Positions 19,885-24,841 of a stretch of 24,841 bases of DNA are shown in pieces. The stretch's first letter is position 1. Each line of letters starts with the position of its first letter. A program made the position numbers and the translations under genes. The stretch spans positions 1-24,841 of the IMG/VR virus record IMGVR_UViG_3300037258_001229. One strand, written 5' to 3'. This DNA comes from a virus. The notes beneath the pieces are model-generated. The model worked only from the letters and a program-made list of their open reading frames with translations. It made no database searches and was not told the DNA's origin.

Positions 19885-19921
19885 GATTTTATTACCTTGA
19901 TTGCTAAAACCGAACACGAGA

Positions 19922-20503
19922 TCAATGCCTCGGCTTGAGGCCAAATAAGGCATCCAGGTCCACGGCTTGGGTTGGGGAAGGACTGAATATGGCCTCGAAA
20001 TCGTGCAAATCCGGCTTGCCGTCTCGCGCAACGACCGGGCCGCTTGAATCGACACTACGAGCAGCTGCAAACATCGCGTCCAAATCGGACGGGCTATGGC
20101 TCATTACCGGACCGAGAAAGCCGAATTCCGACCGTATAACGCGCGCTTTGTAGTTGTCGCGACCGAATGCTGCGTCGTACGCCTGATCGAAAGTGCGGGA
20201 GTCTTTTGCCTTCTTGTCGCGCGCCTTCCTGCTGCGAGCCTTGTCGTAACAGGCAGCCTTTTCCTCATCGGTAAGAGTCACGCTCTCGCGCTTCTCATCG
20301 AGCGCCTCGGCTTCGGCCTTCGCCTTCTCCGACGCATCAAGCGTTACGACCGATTGTGAACGCGGTTGGCCGAGATCCTCCGGCTCAAGACCTAATTCGC
20401 CGGCAGCGAGCCTCGCATCGAGGGCAATTCGGTCGGCTGTGGTGATCATGATGCCAGCAGCGGCCAGTACAGCTTCGACCTGGCGGGCAATGTTCGCTCG
20501 CAT
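19922..20503 (-). CDS. Charged hypothetical phage protein, 193 aa
   Basis: Residues 1-40 form a helix (RANIARQVEAVLAAAGIMIT, ADRIALDARLAAGELGLEPE). A highly charged middle (EKAKAEAEALDEKRESVTLT, KARSRKARDKKAKD) looks like a coiled coil or scaffold. The C-terminus has repeated DLDAMFAAA, HDFEAIFS and DLDALFGLK blocks, three similar acidic-hydrophobic motifs. No enzyme motif. GAGG lies ten bases before the ATG. The triple D-L/F-xAxF motif is a peptide-like docking pattern, so it may be a scaffold or adaptor protein; unproven. Confidence 0.6.
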   Translation of the reverse strand: MRANIARQVEAVLAAAGIMITTADRIALDARLAAGELGLEPEDLGQPRSQSVVTLDASEKAKAEAEALDEKRESVTLTDEEKAACYDKARSRKARDKKAKDSRTFDQAYDAAFGRDNYKARVIRSEFGFLGPVMSHSPSDLDAMFAAARSVDSSGPVVARDGKPDLHDFEAIFSPSPTQAVDLDALFGLKPRH

Positions 20504-20561
20504 AAATTTCAGACCTCTTGGGATTGAAAGGAGGACATCGCAAGTGGCAGTAGGCGTCTGT

Positions 20562-20834
20562 TCACTTGCGCGTCGCTCTGGTTTTGAAAGGTGCAGCCAC
20601 TGCCGGGGACCTGATTACCCCGGCGGTGGCCGCGGTGCCGCCCCGAGACGCATGCACGACGTCCCGAGACAACGGCGGTTTGGCCACGCGGGCCAAGAAA
20701 GCACAGACGGCCATTGCGATCACTGCGCTGCGGGAGCGGTTATCAGTGTGTGCAAAAGCGTCAAGAGCCTGGATTTGATCAGCGCGAAGAATCGCGCTCA
20801 CCTGTCCTGTCTGAGTGTGATCACCTGTGTCCAT
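20562..20834 (-). CDS. Ribbon-helix-helix regulator, about 90 aa
   Basis: TGQVSAILRADQIQALDAFA, HTDNRSRSAVIAMAVCAFLAR is a ribbon-helix-helix domain: the first strand VSAIL, helix ADQIQALDAFA, turn DNRSRS and second helix AVIAMAVCAFLA. The C-terminal 40 residues are Pro/Ala/Arg-rich and probably flexible. The start could be ATG at 20834 (used here) or ATG at 20885; neither has a strong ribosome binding site. The upstream DNA carries repeated TTGACACA and a TTGGACAC palindrome, consistent with autoregulation by an RHH dimer. Confidence 0.65.
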   Translation of the reverse strand: MDTGDHTQTGQVSAILRADQIQALDAFAHTDNRSRSAVIAMAVCAFLARVAKPPLSRDVVHASRGGTAATAGVIRSPAVAAPFKTRATRK

Positions 20835-20884
20835 GTGTTTCACATTGACGAGCGGTTTTATTGAATGCAAGCGTTTGAGCGGCA

Positions 20885-20947
20885 TGTGTCAAGATTCTTT
20901 TTTGTGTCAACTGCGCACAGTGGTGGTGAGGTGTCCAAGTTGGACAC
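20885..20947 (-). promoter_or_regulatory. Repeat-rich operator/promoter region of the RHH gene
   Basis: Two copies of TTGACACA (minus strand, ending at 20885 and 20903; 18 bases apart) and a perfect 17-base palindrome GTGTCCAAGTTGGACAC (20931-20947). A related TGTGTCCA lies inside the gene start (20826-20833). The TTGACACA copies also contain -35-like TTGACA. Repeated short sites of this kind suit an RHH regulator. The -10 element is unclear, so the promoter assignment is tentative. Confidence 0.55.
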
Positions 20948-20983
20948 GTCCGCCGACGCCATCTGAGTGAATCTCAGCTCGGC

Positions 20984-21202
20984 ATGGTTGGTGCAAAACT
21001 TGAGCGGGTTGAGAGCGAGCGGGCGCGTAAAAGACAGGTAGCTAATTTGAACGTTGCAAAGGATGAGTTACACCCACGTGGGTGTAACTCGAATGAACCA
21101 AAAGGCGAAACCGCCCAAATCATCGGCGACAAGTTGGGCATCGGCAAGAACACCGTCAATCGCGCCATCAAGGGAAGGCGGAAAAGAAACTGGCGCCGAT
21201 GA
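20984..21202 (+). pseudogene. Fragment of a ParB/plasmid-type DNA-binding protein, 72 aa
   Basis: The sequence RARKRQVANLNVAKDE, then KGETAQIIGDKLGIGKNTVNRAIK, has the look of the HTH C-terminal region of ParB-like or plasmid replication/partition proteins (a KGxTAxxxxxxLGIxxxTVxRAI motif). The N-terminal ParB domain is absent, and the frame runs out after RRKRNWRR. It is followed in another frame by a second ParB-like segment, so this is a relic. It carries a perfect 26-base palindrome at 21065-21090. Confidence 0.5.
21065..21090. repeat. Perfect 26-bp palindrome
   Basis: GAGTTACACCCAC followed directly by its exact reverse complement, no spacer. The centre is CACCCACGTGGGTG. It is inside the ParB-like relic. 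It could be a protein-binding site or the centre of a former inverted arm. Confidence 0.9.
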
Positions 21203-21527
21203 GACCGAATCCCAGGCGCGACTATGGGAGATCGCCGAGAACCTGCACCGCGCCGAGCTGACCGAACTTGAGCGTGATTTACAGCTGGCCGAATGGATCA
21301 GGCTGACGGAGCAGGCGGAGGCGGAAACGCTCGCGGCGGAGATGGCGAAGAAGCGTGGGAAGACGAAGGAGGACAAACCCGCGCAATCTGCGCAAGTTTC
21401 TGCAGCAAAAGGCGGCAGGGGTAAGAAGTCCGGTATCAGTCAGGCCGCCCGCGAACTCGGCGTAGATCGTAATGATGCCCGCCGCGCTATCAAGGTTGAC
21501 AGCCTCACGCCGGGGGCCAAGGCATGA
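21192..21527 (+). pseudogene. Fragment of a ParB-like protein (mid/C-terminal region)
   Basis: Frame 3 here reads ADETESQARLWEIAENLHRA, ELTELERDLQLAEWIRLTEQ, then GKKSGISQAARELGVDRNDA and RRAIKVDSLTPGAKA. The RLWEIAENLHRAELT.LERD motif and the SQAARELGVDRxDARRAIKV motif are typical of ParB-like proteins. The N-terminal nuclease-like domain is absent, and the usual C-terminal tail is cut by a stop at 21525-21527, directly at the large terminase end. Fragmented at both ends, so a relic. The HTH of the previous piece lies before, not after, this part, an order unlike a normal ParB-like protein. Confidence 0.6.
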
Positions 21528-22982
21528 TCATGCCCAATCCGCATCATCCCAGTCATCTGCCGTAGACATTGGCTGATCGAGCAAGAGAAGCGCCTCGGCG
21601 CTGATGGTGATTCCAAGCGGCTGGCTCGATGCCAGCCACAGCGCGCCACAAGCGGCGTTGGCGGCGTCATCGTGCCCACGTGGGGGATGATCCACGCTGT
21701 CGCTGCGCCCGCCTGCGCGGGGTCGACGTTCGAGCAAACGCAGCTCCGTGGCCAGGCGCTTATCTTCGATGAGCTCCACACGACGCTCGGCGAAGAGCGG
21801 CAGCACCTCGCAATAGATGGCGGACTTGTCAAGTTCTGACTGTTCATACCTGATGCCAAACTTGCCGAAGGCATCTGAGACCCAAGCTCCCGCGTATCGA
21901 TCCCCGGTAACGGTGTGCAGCCCGTGATCCTTCAGCACCTTGGCGAAGCGCTCGACGATTGCGGCCGGCTCGTGCGGGGCTGGCACGCAATGCAGGGCGT
22001 CCAGGCGCACACTGGGTTTGTCGGCGCTCTCGGCATGGGCGATGGCAAGGGCGCTTGCATCATGACGGCCACCAGACATGTCCACGAAGGCAACTGCCGG
22101 ATAGGAGGTTCCACTCTTCAGGCGACCTGGCTCAAGGGCGGCATCGAGCAACTCATCCTCCAGCCACTGCGAAACATCCGAGCGAAATTCACCAAACCAC
22201 TCGGATCGCGCCGCCACTGGATCCTCCGCCATCGCCCGCTCGATGATCTTCGGGTCGATCGTGGGATTCATCCGCGTGTGAGTGGCCTGCATCACCAACA
22301 CATCGGAAGGCTTGCCGTAATGTGCCTGATACATGGCATAAAGATGGCCGCGGCGAGCGTGAGGGGAGGAGAGCCCGATCAGACGGCCGCCCAAGTTGGC
22401 AAGGCCAGGGCGCACCGCGCGCACCAGTTCAACGTCTGGATTTGCGGACATGTCGTCACGGTAAAATGCTAATTCGTCTAAAACAACGCACACATAGCTG
22501 AATCCGCGCGTACTGCGAAAGCTCGTGGTGTGCACTTCCAAGCGCACGCGATGCGAAAACGTGATGCTCTCGGCAGTGTCGCCGCAAACCTCAGCCGCGA
22601 TCATGGGCGAGTCGGCGATCAGGCCTTTGACGTAGTTCATCAGCTGCCGGGCCTGCCTACGATCGGATGCGATCATGGCGACCGTGGCGATCTCGCCAGG
22701 GCCCAGCCGGTCGCGGTAGTCCTGTAGCGCGGCATGCAGGCCCAGCGCCGCGGCGAAGAGAGTACCGCCCGCCCTGCGAGGCTTGACGAGGTAGGCTTCC
22801 GAGAACGGGTTTAGTGGCGGCTCTGCGCGTCCGGTTATCTCCCGATATAGCGCCAATTGCTCCATGTCGAGCGGCTGGCCGTCCAATATCCGAGCCACCG
22901 CGCGCCATGCTGCGAAAGTAGGGCCACCGAAGGTGCGGCCGAACAGGTCCGGATCGAGCATGCAGTCGTACAGGCACTTCAT
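21528..22982 (-). CDS. terL: Phage terminase large subunit, 484 aa
   Basis: Packaging motor ATPase and nuclease. Walker A region KPRRAGGTLFAAAL (67-80) has Lys at its start and GGT where most motors have GKS/T, a variant like that of phage lambda, whose ATP-binding lysine also lies early. Walker B is YVCVVLDE (163-170), the coupling motif LIGLSSPHAR (201-210). The nuclease domain shows VAFVDMSGGRHD (D301), TGDRYAG (D361) and a DHPPRGHDDAANA motif (D438/D439). Length is normal and the protein looks complete. The start overlaps the upstream stop (ATGA), so it is coupled with the putative small subunit. No portal gene follows. Confidence 0.88.
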   Translation of the reverse strand: MKCLYDCMLDPDLFGRTFGGPTFAAWRAVARILDGQPLDMEQLALYREITGRAEPPLNPFSEAYLVKPRRAGGTLFAAALGLHAALQDYRDRLGPGEIATVAMIASDRRQARQLMNYVKGLIADSPMIAAEVCGDTAESITFSHRVRLEVHTTSFRSTRGFSYVCVVLDELAFYRDDMSANPDVELVRAVRPGLANLGGRLIGLSSPHARRGHLYAMYQAHYGKPSDVLVMQATHTRMNPTIDPKIIERAMAEDPVAARSEWFGEFRSDVSQWLEDELLDAALEPGRLKSGTSYPAVAFVDMSGGRHDASALAIAHAESADKPSVRLDALHCVPAPHEPAAIVERFAKVLKDHGLHTVTGDRYAGAWVSDAFGKFGIRYEQSELDKSAIYCEVLPLFAERRVELIEDKRLATELRLLERRPRAGGRSDSVDHPPRGHDDAANAACGALWLASSQPLGITISAEALLLLDQPMSTADDWDDADWA

Positions 22983-23380
22983 GAGCGAGGCTCAGTCGAC
23001 GATTCGACACGAGCCGGATCACCTTCCATCACCTCGCGTAGCCGCTTTGCGGGGCGCTGGCGCCGATCAAGTCCAAGGAGGCGGTAAAGGCCCAGCAGCG
23101 AGTTGATCGCCTGTGTGTGGCCGCCCAGGTCGATTCCTTCGCCTGATGCGAGCTTCTGCTCTGAGTGCTCGATGATCGCCTCCAACCACACGACGCGGCG
23201 CACGAGGCTTTGCCTGGCGTGGCTCAGCCCGTCAGCGCCGCCCATGTCCGACTCGATGGCCTCGATGCGCCCGCAGATGGCTTTGGCGATATTGGTGCGC
23301 CGGTCCAGCCGCTCGGCGAAGTCCGGGCTGTACTTGTCGGGTATCGTCGCCAGGATCTTGGCGGAAGTGTCACGCGGCAT
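22979..23380 (-). CDS. Putative terminase small subunit-like protein, 133 aa
   Basis: Helical protein directly upstream of the large terminase with a four-base overlap. Middle and end: QSLVRRVVWLEAIIEHSEQK, LASGEGIDLGGHTQAINSLL, GLYRLLGLDRRQRPAKRLRE. The segment GHTQAINSLLGLYRLLGLDRR resembles small proteins encoded just before the terminase in several proteobacterial prophages. Start ATG at 23380 has GGAG eight bases upstream. The position strongly suggests a small terminase or packaging cofactor; the family is not certain. A DNA-binding domain is not evident. Confidence 0.6.
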   Translation of the reverse strand: MPRDTSAKILATIPDKYSPDFAERLDRRTNIAKAICGRIEAIESDMGGADGLSHARQSLVRRVVWLEAIIEHSEQKLASGEGIDLGGHTQAINSLLGLYRLLGLDRRQRPAKRLREVMEGDPARVESSTEPRS

Positions 23381-23571
23381 CAGGGCATCTCCGGGGTAAT
23401 TCCAACAACGTTTGTGCGGTAGACAAAGCAGGCACGTGCTTTTTCGACTTCAGCGAAATGCCTTGAATTTCAATCATTTGGTTAAATCCATTTGCGTCCG
23501 GTAAATCGCGGTGGATGACTTGATCGCTCGGATTCGCGGGCGAGATGCCGTAGTGACGCGTGTTGGTAAGA

Positions 23572-23595
23572 CCCTAGCCTCTACAGAGGCTAGGG
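23572..23595. other. Perfect ten-base-pair hairpin
   Basis: CCCTAGCCTC, loop TACA, GAGGCTAGGG. No T run follows on either strand, so it is not a classic terminator. It lies 16 bases from the first repeat triplet, so it may belong to the same cis-acting region. Confidence 0.6.
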
Positions 23596-23611
23596 GTAAA
23601 GCTGCCACTCG

Positions 23612-23638
23612 GGGTGCGATGGGGGCGATGGGGGCGAT
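23612..23638 (+). repeat. Three direct 9-bp repeats (iteron-like), left arm
   Basis: Head-to-tail GGGTGCGAT (23612-23620), GGGGGCGAT (23621-23629), GGGGGCGAT (23630-23638). Same unit as the inverted right arm. Candidate binding sites for an initiator or helicase. Confidence 0.75.
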
Positions 23639-23697
23639 GGTTTCCCCCCATTCCCCCTAATATGTACCTGCCACTTTGACCCGCGTACGGAGTAACC

Positions 23698-23724
23698 ATT
23701 GCACCTATTGCACCCATCGCACCC
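23698..23724 (-). repeat. Three direct 9-bp repeats (iteron-like), right arm
   Basis: Read on the minus strand: GGGTGCGAT (23724-23716), GGGTGCAAT (23715-23707), AGGTGCAAT (23706-23698), head to tail. The outermost copy is identical to the outermost left-arm copy. The right arm ends 16 bases after the helicase/primase stop. Confidence 0.75.
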
Positions 23725-23740
23725 CGGTTGATCCTTGCTC

Positions 23741-24841
23741 TCATCGGATCACCCGAAGTTGATAGCGACTCACGCCGTGCGTTCGGCCGTCTTGAACGAG
23801 CTTCCGCTGGCCTGCCACCTGGTCACGGTGTTCGCGAAGCCAGTAGCCAATTACCTTTGCATTGGTGGCATCGCTGCATCCGGCCGCCTCGATGGCGTGC
23901 CGCAGATCCTCCCCGTCATAGGCGTTGCAGCCCGTGGCGATATCGCTGGCGCTGAATGCGCCCTGGAACCGCTCCCGGGCGGCCAGTGCATCGAATGCGT
24001 CAATGAGCGGGGCGGTCTCCTCATCGGTCTCCAATTGCTGTGTGGTGACCGCATCGCCATAACCGATCCAGGCGATGGGGTCCCGTACGATGCGGCTCCA
24101 GGTCTCGAAGGATTCCAGTGGTCGAAGGCTTACTCGGTCCGACGCCAGCGCATAGGCGCGGATGACGGTGAGCGCGTCGACCAACATCTGCGGGCGCCGG
24201 GCGCGAACATAGGCCTTCAGGTCGGTAATGGCGAAATTCCTACCCCGTGCACTTTCAGTATTGGCGTCGAGTCGCACGACGATGCAGCGACGAGCAAGAT
24301 CCCCGGTAGGGCTGATATTGTTGCCCGTCAGCACGATCTGGCAGCGATTGGGCAGCGTAGGGGACTCGCTCACCCCCAGTTTGCGGTCCGAGTACACCGG
24401 GGCTGTCACGAAGGCGCACAGGATGGCCGAGCGCACCTTGGCGCCCGATGGCACGTTGTCGAAATAGATTGCTGAATCCCCGGCGAGCAGCACGCTCATG
24501 AGCACCTTGCGGATCTCCTCGGACTCATCCGTGTACGGCTTCATCCCAGGCTCCGTGCCGTCCGCAATGCGCACCGGCATGCCGGCGAGCAGCGTCTTGC
24601 CGGTTGCGGCAAGGGGCGCGGTGTAGGTAAAGATGGGTCTCGTGTCGATGGCATGGCGGGCGGCAGCGGTGAGAATGTGCGAAAGGAATGCGGCTTTCGC
24701 CTCATCCGTGGCAAACGGGAATTCCTTGAACGGCTCAAGTAGCCGCTCCAGAGCCGCGTCCGCATCGTCCTTGTTCGGGCTTTCCGGCATCGGCGGAAAT
24801 TGTGCATTCGGCGCGAGGTAGACGCGCGAGGCCGGATCGTA
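23741..24841 (-). CDS. Phage helicase/primase ATPase, C-terminal part (5' end cut by window)
   Basis: The frame is open to the edge of the window. The longest internal ATG is at 24790, but the frame continues upstream (LAPNAQFPP), so the gene is truncated by the window, not by mutation. It holds an AAA+-like ATPase: Walker A TAPLAATGKTLLA, then Walker B SAIYFDNVPSG, sensor region QIVLTGNNISPTGDLARR, CIVVRLD. The C-terminus (IGYWLREHRDQVAGQRK... DGRTHGVSRYQLRV) matches the winged-helix end of phage primase-helicases. It probably replicates the right module, together with the repeats just downstream. A DnaB-like helicase is already encoded on the left. Confidence 0.8.
   Translation of the reverse strand, partial: YDPASRVYLAPNAQFPPMPESPNKDDADAALERLLEPFKEFPFATDEAKAAFLSHILTAAARHAIDTRPIFTYTAPLAATGKTLLAGMPVRIADGTEPGMKPYTDESEEIRKVLMSVLLAGDSAIYFDNVPSGAKVRSAILCAFVTAPVYSDRKLGVSESPTLPNRCQIVLTGNNISPTGDLARRCIVVRLDANTESARGRNFAITDLKAYVRARRPQMLVDALTVIRAYALASDRVSLRPLESFETWSRIVRDPIAWIGYGDAVTTQQLETDEETAPLIDAFDALAARERFQGAFSASDIATGCNAYDGEDLRHAIEAAGCSDATNAKVIGYWLREHRDQVAGQRKLVQDGRTHGVSRYQLRVIR

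Larger units (their letters stand above)
23381..23740. other. Non-coding interval: hairpin and opposed 9-bp repeats
   Basis: Between the helicase/primase stop and the small terminase start (360 bases). Contents: a 35-codon frame on the minus strand (23370-23477), no good start signal, not accepted as a gene; a perfect ten-base hairpin (23572-23595); opposed repeat triplets (23612-23638 and 23698-23724). The remainder shows no coding potential that I can support. Confidence 0.7.

Noticed and set aside
20539-20570. Inverted repeat CGCAAGTG/CACTTGCG at the end of the RHH gene
   Set aside because: Sixteen-base loop and no T run; too weak to call a terminator.
21915-22472. Plus-strand frame of 185 codons
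   Set aside because: Opposite the large terminase; no family resemblance.
23370-23477. A 35-codon minus-strand frame upstream of the small terminase-like gene
   Set aside because: No ribosome binding site, and the frame overlaps the next gene start. It may be leader sequence.

Overview
The window is GC-rich, densely coded and almost entirely of mobile-element origin. Gene families (HK97-type capsid, P27-type small terminase, DUF1376/YdaU replication protein, DnaB-like helicase, large serine recombinase, DUF6950, baseplate hub) point to a prophage or phage-derived island in a proteobacterium, most likely gamma- or betaproteobacterial. The sequence does not fix the species. No rRNA, tRNA or CRISPR array was found.

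Left module (about 1004-9313, minus strand, read right to left). A MerR-like regulator with its own promoter (9358-9385) is followed by two small proteins, a DUF1376 replication protein, a DnaB-type helicase, an HNH nuclease, a small terminase, an HTH protein, a coiled-coil protein, the major capsid protein, a DUF6950 tail-assembly protein, a truncated J-like tail-tip fragment and an S24-like protein. A hairpin terminator at 1004-1044 closes the run. No large terminase, portal, protease, tail tube or tape measure lies in this run, so it is either a streamlined satellite-like element or a decayed prophage. Outside the terminator are three small genes (46-961).

Centre (9389-16027, plus strand). 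A zinc-finger-like protein and a large serine recombinase are followed by a short non-coding stretch with a LexA-like box. Next come a RelE/HigB-type toxin with an XRE antitoxin, a DUF6941 protein, and an uncharacterised Cys/His protein of 318 aa. A ribbon-helix-helix gene, a strong RNA hairpin and four tightly coupled small genes of unknown function follow, ending at a textbook terminator. This is the accessory (cargo) zone.

Right module (16040-24841, minus strand). Reading right to left: a helicase/primase ATPase cut by the window edge; a non-coding interval with two opposed triplets of a 9-bp repeat (a candidate replication origin); a putative small terminase and a large terminase; a plus-strand ParB-like relic; a ribbon-helix-helix regulator with a repeat-rich promoter region; several small genes; a secreted Ser/Thr-rich protein; a baseplate hub protein; and small genes. 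This module has a large terminase but no capsid within the window, the reverse of the left module. The two look like parts of different phage elements lying side by side or recombined. A diverged duplicate segment (near 342 and 17439) also links the two sides.

The least explained parts are the 14327-15976 operon with its hairpin, the 13316 Cys/His gene, the 9-bp repeat array at 23612-23724, and the capsid module lacking a packaging motor.
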